NCBI GenBank assembly: GCA_964587155.1
Contig: CAZPKF010000011.1
Span: 19,913 to 83,912, forward strand
DNA length: 64,000 bases
Direction: 5' to 3'
Origin: Hallerella sp964587155
Lineage (GTDB): Bacteria > Fibrobacterota > Fibrobacteria > Fibrobacterales > Fibrobacteraceae
Position 1 is the stretch's first letter. Every line of letters begins with the position of its first letter. A program made the translations under genes and the position numbers. Below are positions 16,605 to 24,523 of this stretch, in pieces. Under the pieces are notes generated by a model. It was not told the origin of the DNA. It did no database searches and saw only the letters and a program-made list of their open reading frames with translations.

Positions 16605-17404
16605 AAAGCATCCTCTTCGCGATAGCACTCCTGTGCACCGGGCTTTTTGCGGCAACCGGCTATTCCGAAAATCCCAACCGGGGAGATGACACTTCCGAAG
16701 ACAAAAGCATTCTTTCCTTTTTCATCCAGCCGTCAATTTCTTTTTTGGGTTTTGACAACCGGGAAAAATTCCAAACCGAAGTCGATTCCGTTTACAAGCG
16801 TTATATGGCACAAGCCCTGACCGAAGCCGAAAGCAGCTACGTCGCCAAACAAGATTTTCAAAAAGTGAATTTCTGTTTTCCTGTTACAGCCGGTCTTCAA
16901 ATCCAATGGCGAACCGGACACTTTGTCAGTACGGGCTTCGGCTTTATCTACGACAACGAATCAGTCGTGGTCACAGACCGCAAAGATAAAATCCATCACT
17001 ACAGTTACACGCTTCAGGGATTTCCCCTTTATCTAGAATACCGCGTTGCCATTCCCACAAATTTGATATCCCTTTCCAACACGAGCCTTTTCAGCATCGC
17101 ACTGCGTTGGTATTGGATGCTCCCCGGAACAGAAATCTATTCCAGCTGGGGACACATCGAAGCGGAAAATTCACCATTAGGAAACGGCTTCGGCGTAAGT
17201 CTAGGGTATCTTGTCACCACGTGGAAAAACATTCACATTTACGGCGACATCGGTTATTCGAGAATCATCGTTAAATCCGACGAACCCTTTTCGGGCGTTG
17301 TCCCAGACACCGACACAAAAAAAGCCAAATGGGATTTGGGCGGCTTACAGCTGCAATTCCGGTTCAGTTTTGGCATTGTCAACCGCAACAAGGCCGAAGA
17401 ATGA
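16601..17404 (+). CDS. Probable outer-membrane beta-barrel protein, unknown function
   Basis: The 267 aa product begins with a signal peptide (M-K-S-I-L-F-A-I-A-L-L-C-T-G-L-F-A-A). It continues with alternating hydrophobic/aromatic strands typical of a small barrel, for example G-L-Q-I-Q-W-R-T-G-H-F-V-S-T-G-F-G-F and G-F-G-V-S-L-G-Y-L-V-T-T, and a terminal strand L-Q-F-R-F-S-F-G-I-V. The start is a TTG whose TTGA overlaps the bamD stop; an AGGA lies just upstream and no ATG fits the signal peptide. Coupling to bamD suggests it is an envelope protein made together with the barrel-assembly factor. It has no named family that I recognise. Confidence 0.72.
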   Translation: MKSILFAIALLCTGLFAATGYSENPNRGDDTSEDKSILSFFIQPSISFLGFDNREKFQTEVDSVYKRYMAQALTEAESSYVAKQDFQKVNFCFPVTAGLQIQWRTGHFVSTGFGFIYDNESVVVTDRKDKIHHYSYTLQGFPLYLEYRVAIPTNLISLSNTSLFSIALRWYWMLPGTEIYSSWGHIEAENSPLGNGFGVSLGYLVTTWKNIHIYGDIGYSRIIVKSDEPFSGVVPDTDTKKAKWDLGGLQLQFRFSFGIVNRNKAEE

Positions 17405-18918
17405 TTTTCGATCCGGACTATGCGGAAATGCATTATAAATTCAAGCTCCCATGGTCCCTTTTATACAGAAAAGAACCCGAAATCATTTTAGACGCTCCTT
17501 TTGAAATTGTTCCCGGAGAGAACGCAGAACTGTTCATCATCATCCGCGAGGCGAACCGTTTCCCGATAACATTAGAATCCTTCGAAGCGATATTTTCAAG
17601 CAACGGGAAATGCTTTTCCAAAAAAGTGATCCTTGGCGAATTTGTCAAAGAACCGTTCCGATTCATCCCCATTCCCTGTGGAAAACTCCCACCGGGAAAC
17701 TTTAACGTCGAAGCGTCCGTCGACATCACCATTGGCAAGAAGCGCAAACGCATTCGACGGTTCAACTTGACCGGATTGAAAAAGAATCCGCTCCAAATTT
17801 CCGTATTAAAAGATCCCATCCCCAAACCCGAAGGCTTTATCGCAGGCGACACTCACGTCCATACTTCCATTTCCGCTGACCCGGTAGAATTTGGCGCATC
17901 GCCCGCTGTTTTGCAACGGGCAGCAAAAGCCGTTGGACTCGACTTTGTCTTTTGCACGGACCATTCTTACGATTTTGCCTTCCGGGAAGACAATTACATG
18001 ATTCGGGCGGATGCCGCAACGCGTTACGAAGAACTCCGCAACGAAATTGCGCAACTTCCGAAATACCCAGAACTCATCGCCGGCGAAGAAATTTCTGCGG
18101 GGAATTCCGAAGGGAAAAACATCCATCTGCTATTTCCCGGAAACGCATTTTTTGTTCCCGGCGAAGGAGACTGCGGAAGAAAATGGCTTCAAAACAAGCC
18201 CACTCTTTCCATTTCACAAATCGTCTCCAAAACGTCCCTCCCCTGTTTTGCCGCCCATCCAATGGAACCCATGGGAAAATTGGAACGCTTTATTTTTCGA
18301 CGTGGAAATTGGAGCGAAAAAGACCTACAAAAAAACACGTCTAACCCCATCGCCGGACTAGAATTTTGGAACGGTTCGCGGGATGCCGGATTTGAACGGG
18401 GAAAAAAATTTTGGATTTCAGAACTGGAAAAAGGAAACTTCTTGTTGCCACTCGGTGGAAACGATGCCCATGGAGATTTGAACGAATACACAGGAGTCCG
18501 AATTCCCCTTTTTAAGCTCAAGCAGTCCAGGTCTCACATTTTCGGCTACGTGAGGACTGTCGTCAAAGGCTTCCATCCCCTTTCTGCATTCCGCGGAAAA
18601 AATCTGTACGTTACCGATGGTCCCGCTCTCTGGTGGACCGAAGAAGGCTCCGAAATCATCTTTCATTTTAAAAGTTCCCCGGATTTCGGCAAACTGAAAA
18701 CGCTCTCTATTTTCGGCCAAAAAAATTGTACGGACAACGCGACTTTTCTGTCAGAGTCCGAAGTTTTCTTTCCCCTCGAAAAAATTTCCGATTACGAAGC
18801 GACCGTGACCGTTTTGCGAAAAGGTTTTCGTTATGTTCGCGCCGAATCCGAGACTACATGCGGAAGGTTTGCCCTTACAAGCGCCTGCCCTTTGATTTCA
18901 GATAACGTTCATACATAA
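17401..18918 (+). CDS. PHP-domain metal-dependent hydrolase with N-terminal beta domain
   Basis: PHP domains are trinuclear-metal phosphoesterases. In this 505 aa protein the PHP part starts near residue 140 and shows the expected ligands: GDTHVHTS (H-x-H), C-T-D-H-S, A-G-E-E-I-S, a His in K-N-I-H-L-L-F, F-A-A-H-P-M-E-P and L-G-G-N-D-A-H-G-D. The first ~135 residues form a beta-rich domain of unclear family that may bind substrate; a C-terminal ~85-residue beta segment follows. There is no signal peptide, so it is cytoplasmic despite sitting in an envelope operon. The start ATG overlaps the barrel gene's stop (ATGA). Its 3' end overlaps the convergent Nudix gene by 44 bp. The substrate is unknown. 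Confidence 0.83.
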   Translation: MIFDPDYAEMHYKFKLPWSLLYRKEPEIILDAPFEIVPGENAELFIIIREANRFPITLESFEAIFSSNGKCFSKKVILGEFVKEPFRFIPIPCGKLPPGNFNVEASVDITIGKKRKRIRRFNLTGLKKNPLQISVLKDPIPKPEGFIAGDTHVHTSISADPVEFGASPAVLQRAAKAVGLDFVFCTDHSYDFAFREDNYMIRADAATRYEELRNEIAQLPKYPELIAGEEISAGNSEGKNIHLLFPGNAFFVPGEGDCGRKWLQNKPTLSISQIVSKTSLPCFAAHPMEPMGKLERFIFRRGNWSEKDLQKNTSNPIAGLEFWNGSRDAGFERGKKFWISELEKGNFLLPLGGNDAHGDLNEYTGVRIPLFKLKQSRSHIFGYVRTVVKGFHPLSAFRGKNLYVTDGPALWWTEEGSEIIFHFKSSPDFGKLKTLSIFGQKNCTDNATFLSESEVFFPLEKISDYEATVTVLRKGFRYVRAESETTCGRFALTSACPLISDNVHT

Positions 18919-19603
18919 ACATCGCAACCAGATTTTTACTGTCGATGAATTGTTTCGCCGCTTCTTCATAAGGCAAAACCACCGTCTTTATCCATTCATT
19001 TTCTTCAGTATATTCTTGATTTCGCCCGTCAAGTCTTTTCAATTCTTCGACAGAAACTTCCCTCTCGATTGCATACAAACGAATTCTTTCGTCCAAAAGT
19101 CCGCAGCTTCCTGCATGGCCGTCTAATTTACCTTCGGTAAAAAATCCCGTCAAATCAATCAAGTCTTCATCTTTCGCATCAATCATCGCTTCTTCTTTCA
19201 ATTCCGAAAGCGCTACTTTGCGGTAATCATTGGACCAATCCAAAATGCCAGCGGGCATTTCCAAGGATTCCGGTTCCGAAATGGAAAAACGCGGTTGCCG
19301 AACCAACAACAGATACGGTTTTCCTTCACAGCGCAAAACAACTAAAACTCCGACAGCATTCCCCCGTACAAGAACGATGCCGTGCACAGGTTTGCCGTCA
19401 AAAAGCGTTGCCGTCGCCGTCAATTTGATAAAAAGCGGCGTGTGATTTTTCAGTCGAAAATCCACCGAAGAAAAGTGAATTTTGGATACGGTGAAATTCT
19501 TTTGCGTCCGAGCAAGCCAGCTTTGAAACAGAGAACTGTTCAAGACCAATTCCCGATCCGATTCTAGGATTTCTTCTGCAAAACTGTATTCTATGGAATT
19601 CAT
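18875..19603 (-). CDS. Nudix-family hydrolase (ADP-sugar-pyrophosphatase-like)
   Basis: Nudix enzymes cleave nucleoside diphosphates linked to another moiety. The 242 aa product has L-E-M-P-A-G-I-L-D-W-S before the box, as in NUDT14/ADP-sugar pyrophosphatases, and a box core S-E-L-K-E-E-A. Compared with the consensus G-x5-E-x7-R-E-U-x-E-E-x-G-U, the early Glu is Asn, the Arg is Ser and the last Gly is Ala; the metal-binding E-x-x-E-E core is kept. Activity is therefore plausible but the specificity may differ. It is the last gene of the minus-strand envelope cluster: its start overlaps the upstream lipoprotein's stop by 4 bp, and its 3' end overlaps the PHP gene tail-to-tail. Confidence 0.82.
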   Translation of the reverse strand: MNSIEYSFAEEILESDRELVLNSSLFQSWLARTQKNFTVSKIHFSSVDFRLKNHTPLFIKLTATATLFDGKPVHGIVLVRGNAVGVLVVLRCEGKPYLLLVRQPRFSISEPESLEMPAGILDWSNDYRKVALSELKEEAMIDAKDEDLIDLTGFFTEGKLDGHAGSCGLLDERIRLYAIEREVSVEELKRLDGRNQEYTEENEWIKTVVLPYEEAAKQFIDSKNLVAMFMYERYLKSKGRRL

Positions 19604-20730
19604 TTTTTTTCCTCACTTAAACCGACTGACGCCTTTTCCCAAGCCTTGATAAGCGTATCCGCAAATGCGGAGTCCAAAACTTCTTTTCCCGGATTCAACT
19701 TGAAAAAAATCCATTCGGAATGGGCCGCCGGGCCGCACCCCGGTTCATCCGAATCCGGTACAAAAAGAGAATGTTTCGTTGTAAAATAACGCCCCGCTTT
19801 TGCTTGCGCAGAAAAATCCCCCTCGTTCAATCCGGAACATTTCGGAATCCGTTCCGCATAATAAAAAGACGTATACCAAGTCGTATCCGGCCACATGTAA
19901 ACAGAATCGCTAAGCGAAGTCGAGTCATTTTTCCATTTAGACGAAAGGCAATAAATCAAGGAGTCTGCCGCTGTATCTAAAGCGCAAACACGCCGCACGG
20001 GAACCAGCGCCGTATCCGCCAACGAGAACACGTTATTCCAAAGTGTATCGGGAACCGTTTCACACGAATCGCGAACATCCAAACATTCAGATTTCATAAA
20101 ACGGTAAAGAAGAGTATCGATTTTCATCGAATCGACAAGAGCCAAAACGCCGGCAGAATCTTTTGAAGTCCTGCGTGGATACGTGTCGGGCTTTCCAAAA
20201 GATGAATCCAAATAAACAGAAATGCTTTCAGCCCGGAAGCTTCCCCGTCTGACCAAGATGGAATCCTTTAACGTCAAAAATGCCGCAGACGACGTATCTT
20301 CCATTTCGGTAAAAAATTCATTGTGCGAATTTCCTTCCACGCGAATTTCCCGAACCGCATTCCACGATTCAACAAAAGGAATGGAAAGGAGCGTATCGGG
20401 CCGGAAAAGCGGCTGAGGACAATCCGTCTTTTCTGAATTTCCCAAAACAAGCTTTACGTTCAACACCAAAACAGTGTCGTTCAAAAAGTTTTCCCCAATT
20501 TCTATCCGATTCAAAAAACAGTTTCCAAAGCTCCACATGCTGTCCAAAGCCAAACGGATTGAATCACCTTGGGCGTGGAACCGGTTTCCAGAATCCAATT
20601 CGGCAAACAAAACGTAGCCGTTTCCGGTCACAGAAAAATCATCCGGATAAATGGAAATAGGGCCATCATCCGATTCAGAACAAGCCGCAAGCCAAACCGC
20701 CAAACAAAACAAAATACAGCAGCGAATCAC
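19600..20730 (-). CDS. Large lipoprotein of unknown function
   Basis: The ~376 aa product starts at a GTG (20730) whose GTGA overlaps the stop of the upstream gene. This gives a short lipoprotein signal V-I-R-C-C-I-L-F-C-L-A-V-W-L-A-A-C, with Cys 17 as the lipidation site. An upstream in-frame extension to 20805 would lie within the upstream gene and spoil the signal. The mature protein is Ser/Asp/Thr-rich, beta-like and has several Cys, with recurring D-S-x-x-x-D-T patterns (A-L-D-S-M-W, S-L-S-D-S-V-Y-M-W-P-D-T-T). That composition is typical of Fibrobacter surface lipoproteins. I recognise no domain. It is between the LytM-like and Nudix genes. Confidence 0.75.
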   Translation of the reverse strand: MIRCCILFCLAVWLAACSESDDGPISIYPDDFSVTGNGYVLFAELDSGNRFHAQGDSIRLALDSMWSFGNCFLNRIEIGENFLNDTVLVLNVKLVLGNSEKTDCPQPLFRPDTLLSIPFVESWNAVREIRVEGNSHNEFFTEMEDTSSAAFLTLKDSILVRRGSFRAESISVYLDSSFGKPDTYPRRTSKDSAGVLALVDSMKIDTLLYRFMKSECLDVRDSCETVPDTLWNNVFSLADTALVPVRRVCALDTAADSLIYCLSSKWKNDSTSLSDSVYMWPDTTWYTSFYYAERIPKCSGLNEGDFSAQAKAGRYFTTKHSLFVPDSDEPGCGPAAHSEWIFFKLNPGKEVLDSAFADTLIKAWEKASVGLSEEKK

Positions 20731-21665
20731 AGTTTTACCTTTGAGCGAAAACGTTGCACCTCTTCGGGATCCACAATATGCGAATCCTCGTAAAAACTTT
20801 TCCACCGGACAAAGCGACCACCGCGCAAAACTTCTAAAAAGAAATAAGCGCTGTCATTAGGCGCAAGCCTTCCCAAAGGCTCTTCCGTTGAAATCCATTT
20901 TCCCGGTTGCACTGCAGGAGCAACTTCAAAAAGTCCTGAAATTCGGGAAGCCAAATTGCCGCCGTGATCCAATGTCAAGTTATATCCCGAAGAATCTTTG
21001 GATACAGAAAGAATCTTTCCCGAAAGGATGGGAAAAACGGGAGCTTCTCCAATTCCCATGAACAAGTCTTTTTGCAAAAGAATTTCACGTCCATCAAAAT
21101 CAAAATCTGGATGAATCGGAAACGCACCGCCCTGCAAAGGATTGTGCGGACAAAACGACGCGGCCCGGCATCCCTCGGCATTCACCCAGGCAAAAGAAGA
21201 ATCCGAAAGGCGCAGGCGAAAAAACGAAAGCATCGAAGAATCCTGTTGAACGCCCAATATTCGCGGGTCTCCAAAATTTGCCGTATCCGCCAACCAATGG
21301 AGGATAACGGGATATTTTCTTCCGGGAATACTAGCCGCATAACGGGCAAAATCATTTTCCGGAAGTTTTGTCACGTCCCTTTCCGAATCCAAAGCCCAAG
21401 AGCATTGTCCCAAAACATTCTTTTTCAAAAAAAACGCTTTGCCGCCAAATTTTTCACAGTGGGTTCGCCATGGCAAATCAGATACATCCGGCAAAACTTC
21501 GGGCGATTTTCGCCATTCTTCGACAACGTGAATCGCATTTTTCACAACCCCGCTGGAATAAATGACATAAATCAAAACAAGGGCGCACAAAATTCGCAAA
21601 AGCGGAATGCGCCGTTTGGGTTTCCTGTAGGATTTGAAATTCTTGTATTCGCGAAAAGCTTCCAT
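20727..21665 (-). CDS. Membrane-anchored LytM/M23-like protein with degenerate active site
   Basis: The 312 aa product has a basic N-terminus, one membrane helix (about residues 22-40) and a periplasmic part. Its last ~110 residues follow the M23 peptidase fold: A-P-V-F-P-I-L-S-G-K-I-L-S-V, Y-N-L-T-L-D-H-G-G-N-L-A-S-R-I, V-Q-P-G-K-W-I-S, L-G-R-L and Y-F-F-L-E-V-L-R-G-G. The H-x-H-F-E zinc motif is replaced by Y-F-F-L-E, so it is probably catalytically dead, like EnvC or NlpD, which act as amidase activators. The start overlaps the STAS gene's stop by one base (TAATG). A peptidoglycan-remodelling regulator is the best guess. Confidence 0.7.
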   Translation of the reverse strand: MEAFREYKNFKSYRKPKRRIPLLRILCALVLIYVIYSSGVVKNAIHVVEEWRKSPEVLPDVSDLPWRTHCEKFGGKAFFLKKNVLGQCSWALDSERDVTKLPENDFARYAASIPGRKYPVILHWLADTANFGDPRILGVQQDSSMLSFFRLRLSDSSFAWVNAEGCRAASFCPHNPLQGGAFPIHPDFDFDGREILLQKDLFMGIGEAPVFPILSGKILSVSKDSSGYNLTLDHGGNLASRISGLFEVAPAVQPGKWISTEEPLGRLAPNDSAYFFLEVLRGGRFVRWKSFYEDSHIVDPEEVQRFRSKVKL

Positions 21666-22309
21666 TATCGCAAAGCGATGAGCGCGACAACAGCCGCCGC
21701 AAGAAGTAAGAACAAGACGATTCGAATTCCCATTCGACCCGGATTCTTTTTCTCTTGAAAAGGACTTTCTAAGCCGCTTTTCAGCGGAGTTGAATCTTTT
21801 CGAATCGCATTGAAACTTTTCGTAAAACGCCCCGTCACCCGGCGACGAACCGGATCAGCGGATTCCATTGAAACTCGATTTTCACTGCGGGCTGCCGGAG
21901 CCGTTTCTTTTTCCGCGCTGTCTTCTTCTCGCTGCCCGGAATTTTCCTTCATGGAAAACGCCATCATATCGGCCTCTTTGCGAAACACGAGAAGACTTTT
22001 ATCCAGCCCTGATTTTTTTAGGCAATCCAAAACCGTATCATTGTCAGAAAGAATTGCAAAAAATCCTTCTTTGGCGGACAACTCCTGACGGATCATGTTG
22101 AACGCGCTGCACGCGTCACTGTACAAAAAATCCAGTCCGGTCAAATCCACTGCGATAAAACGGGACCCTTTGTCAAAAAGCGGGCGCACATCCTTTTTGA
22201 ATTGCTCCGCATCAAAAGCACCAATGGGCGTGACCGGCGCAGAAAGGAGGTCAAACAGACCTACAGCTCGAAAATTTTTCAATTCGTCCATATCGACAAT
22301 ATACCTCAT
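21665..22309 (-). CDS. STAS-domain protein with C-terminal membrane anchor
   Basis: The 214 aa product has an N-terminal STAS domain (about 15-110) with G-S-R-F-I-A-V-D-L-T-G-L-D-F-L-Y-S-D-A-C-S-A-F, equivalent to the phosphorylation loop of SpoIIAA. By eye, the phosphorylated Ser of the D-S-S-G motif aligns with Asp here. A ~70-residue charged linker leads to a terminal membrane helix (R-I-V-L-F-L-L-L-A-A-A-V-V-A-L-I-A-L), so the STAS domain would be tethered to the inner membrane facing the cytoplasm. The start ATG overlaps the barrel gene's stop (ATGA); a TTG three codons upstream is less likely. Its partner (anti-sigma factor, kinase or transporter) is not visible nearby. Confidence 0.75.
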   Translation of the reverse strand: MRYIVDMDELKNFRAVGLFDLLSAPVTPIGAFDAEQFKKDVRPLFDKGSRFIAVDLTGLDFLYSDACSAFNMIRQELSAKEGFFAILSDNDTVLDCLKKSGLDKSLLVFRKEADMMAFSMKENSGQREEDSAEKETAPAARSENRVSMESADPVRRRVTGRFTKSFNAIRKDSTPLKSGLESPFQEKKNPGRMGIRIVLFLLLAAAVVALIALR

Positions 22310-23475
22310 TCTTCCCAATAAGTTCCACCGGCAGACTCTTCGTCGAACGATTCTCCGGATTCTACGGGTTCCATTTCAGAAACAGGATTGGCTTTTTCGT
22401 TTTCAATCGCAGCTCCCTCTAATTCGCGGTTTCCCGAAATTTTTTCCACTTTTTTCTTTGGGTACAAGAAAAGCCCCGGACTCACTTCCAAGCTCACCCG
22501 GTGCACAGCCGAAAGCGTTGGATGGGATTCAAAAGCGTAATCCACACGGAGCCAGTTCGAAATAGCAAACCCCGCACCGGCGGTCCAGCTTTCCCACTCA
22601 GAAAGACTAGCTAGACCGCCTCGCAAAGAAAGTCCAAAGTCAAAGGAAAATTCTACTCCGGCGCGCCCACCGCCAAGCCAGTCTCCGGGATGTTCCCAAA
22701 AGCGCCCGCCGCGAGGTTCGCCGTCCCAATCCAAATCGCGATTTTCCCGGTGTAAAAGCCCAGCACTTTGCCAATATGCGCAAAGCGTCCCGTAGAAATA
22801 AGAAATCGGCTGTTCCACCCGAATTCCCAAATACCATTCCGGGGAACTGTATTCAAAAGTGCCTTCTTCCCAAGATGCTGCCGAAGAAGTCCATCCTTTG
22901 AAAAACGAAGCGACAGATAACCATTGCAAAGCATGAAAATTCACGCCGAAATCCCCGCGGAATCCCCAACCGCTTTGATCCAATTCCCGGTAAAGACCGT
23001 GAAATGAAATTCCCACATCCAAGCGGTCATTAAAAAAACTCCGTCCAAACGCCAACGTAAACAGATAATCCGCAATAGAGAGCGTTTTATACTCATCGCC
23101 TTCCGGAAGGGGGTCTCCTTCAGCAATCCTGGGAATACCATCGGCGCCAAACCGCGAAAAGGCGATTCCCAATCCGCCGATTTCCCCCAAGGGAAATTGC
23201 ACTGCGCCGTAGTCGTATTTGGTATCCTCGTAATAGACGACATGACTGAACGCCACCCAGGCATTTTCCACCGTCGCCAGTTGCTGCGGATTCGACGACA
23301 ATTCCAAAAGATCCCTGTCTAACGCAACCGAGGCTCCGCCCAAAGCAGAAGTTCTTGCTCCTGCGTGGATATCCAAAGAGGCGTTCGCTCCGACAACACG
23401 GTCGACTGCCTCTGCCGAAGAAACGGCAAACGCACACAAAAACAAGAAGAAAACGGGTAAAATTGTCCGCAACAT
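22306..23475 (-). CDS. PorV/UPF0164-type outer-membrane barrel protein
   Basis: The 389 aa product has a signal peptide (M-L-R-T-I-L-P-V-F-F-L-F-L-C-A-F-A-V-S-S) and then the hallmark start of the FadL-like PorV/UPF0164 group: A-G-A-R-T-S-A-L-G-G-A-S-V-A-L, D-L-L-E-L-S-S-N-P-Q-Q-L-A. Many amphipathic strands follow. An acidic C-terminal tail of about 45 residues (E-N-E-K-A-N-P-V-S-E-M-E-P) is unusual, because barrels normally end with an aromatic strand. I chose the ATG at 23475; upstream codons to 23619 overlap the divergent recombinase and carry no signal. It is the first gene of the minus-strand envelope operon and is 61 bp from the divergent xer gene. Confidence 0.78.
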   Translation of the reverse strand: MLRTILPVFFLFLCAFAVSSAEAVDRVVGANASLDIHAGARTSALGGASVALDRDLLELSSNPQQLATVENAWVAFSHVVYYEDTKYDYGAVQFPLGEIGGLGIAFSRFGADGIPRIAEGDPLPEGDEYKTLSIADYLFTLAFGRSFFNDRLDVGISFHGLYRELDQSGWGFRGDFGVNFHALQWLSVASFFKGWTSSAASWEEGTFEYSSPEWYLGIRVEQPISYFYGTLCAYWQSAGLLHRENRDLDWDGEPRGGRFWEHPGDWLGGGRAGVEFSFDFGLSLRGGLASLSEWESWTAGAGFAISNWLRVDYAFESHPTLSAVHRVSLEVSPGLFLYPKKKVEKISGNRELEGAAIENEKANPVSEMEPVESGESFDEESAGGTYWEE

Positions 23476-23536
23476 TTTCCATAAGATAAAATTTTCACGG
23501 CTCCGCCACCCCAAAAAACTTGTAGATTTGAAGCGA

Positions 23537-24433
23537 ATGAACCTTCTTTTGGAACATGCAGAAAACTTTTTGAAGTATATCTCCGCGGAACGCCGATTCT
23601 CGCCGCAGACCGTCCGCACCTACCGTGAATCCCTGTCCAAATACCTTTCCCACTTACCGGAAAACGCTACATTGGAAAAGTTTTCAACGGAATCCATCCG
23701 AACGTTCGTTTGGAATATGCGCCAAAAAGAAAAGCTTCAAATCACCAGCATCAATTTGCACATCGCCTGTCTCAAAAGCTTTGGCCGTTACCTTGTCCGC
23801 AGCCATTTTCTCGAAAGCAATCCCGCCGAAACGATTCCCATGCCCAAGCGCCCCAAAAGGCTGGTTTCGTTTCTTTCTCAAAAAGATATTTCTCCCTCCA
23901 AATTTACGGTAATTGAAAATCCTACCCTTCCCATGATTCGCGCCAGAGTCTTGCTCGAACTCATTTACGGCTCGGGGCTTCGCATTTCGGAATGTCAAAG
24001 CTTGACGTGGATTTGCCTCAATTTTTCAAACCGATCCGTCCGCGCTTTCGGCAAAGGTGGAAAAGAACGCATCGTGCCGCTCACTCACGAAGCCATCCGT
24101 CATTTTGTCCTTTACAAAGCGAAGCTCGAAGAAGCCGGAAGACTTCCCTCCGCCAAATCCCCCGTCTTTTTAAATGAACACGGCGACGCATATAACGTCC
24201 GCACCTTGCGGCGCGATATTCAACATTTGCTCAAAAGTATCGGTTGGGAAGGCAAAGCCAGTCCTCACGTTTTGCGCCACAGCTTCGCCACGCATCTTTT
24301 GGAAAACGGAGCGGATATCATGAGCGTGAAAGAAATGCTCGGACATTCCAGTTTGGCGACGACTCAAGTTTACACCCACGTCTCTGCGGAACGCCTCAAA
24401 GAAAGTTTCAAAAAAACGCACCCGAGAGCGTAA
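23537..24433 (+). CDS. Tyrosine recombinase, XerC/XerD type
   Basis: Xer recombinases resolve chromosome dimers at dif. The ~298 aa product is the right length for XerC/D and has an N-terminal SAM-like core-binding domain (1-105). The catalytic domain has all active residues: Arg in G-L-R-I-S-E (about 149), Lys in G-K-G-G-K-E-R, H-x-x-R in S-P-H-V-L-R-H (His 244, Arg 247), His in L-G-H-S-S (about 270) and the nucleophile Tyr in Q-V-Y-T-H (about 279). The start is ATG 23537 (M-N-L-L-L-E-H). No partner xer gene, dif-like site or mobile-element gene is adjacent, so a housekeeping role is more likely than a phage integrase. Confidence 0.9.
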   Translation: MNLLLEHAENFLKYISAERRFSPQTVRTYRESLSKYLSHLPENATLEKFSTESIRTFVWNMRQKEKLQITSINLHIACLKSFGRYLVRSHFLESNPAETIPMPKRPKRLVSFLSQKDISPSKFTVIENPTLPMIRARVLLELIYGSGLRISECQSLTWICLNFSNRSVRAFGKGGKERIVPLTHEAIRHFVLYKAKLEEAGRLPSAKSPVFLNEHGDAYNVRTLRRDIQHLLKSIGWEGKASPHVLRHSFATHLLENGADIMSVKEMLGHSSLATTQVYTHVSAERLKESFKKTHPRA

Positions 24434-24450
24434 TTTTTGTGTTGAAAGCA

Positions 24451-24508
24451 AAACAGCCCGCTTTGATGATGTGAACCCCGTTTGGGGCCAGTTCAAAGCG
24501 GGCCGTTT
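24451..24508. terminator. Bidirectional terminator between xer and guaB
   Basis: A 16-bp stem with one mismatch (AAACAGCCCGCTTTGA at 24451-24466, TCAAAGCGGGCCGTTT at 24493-24508) encloses a smaller CCCC/GGGG hairpin. It separates two convergent genes and has A-rich and T-rich flanks. Confidence 0.75.
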
Positions 24509-24523
24509 GAATTTTCCAAAAAA

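Noticed and set aside
23537..24433. Phage or integron integrase
   Set aside because: The length and residues fit housekeeping XerC/D; there are no attachment sites, cargo genes or other mobile genes around it.
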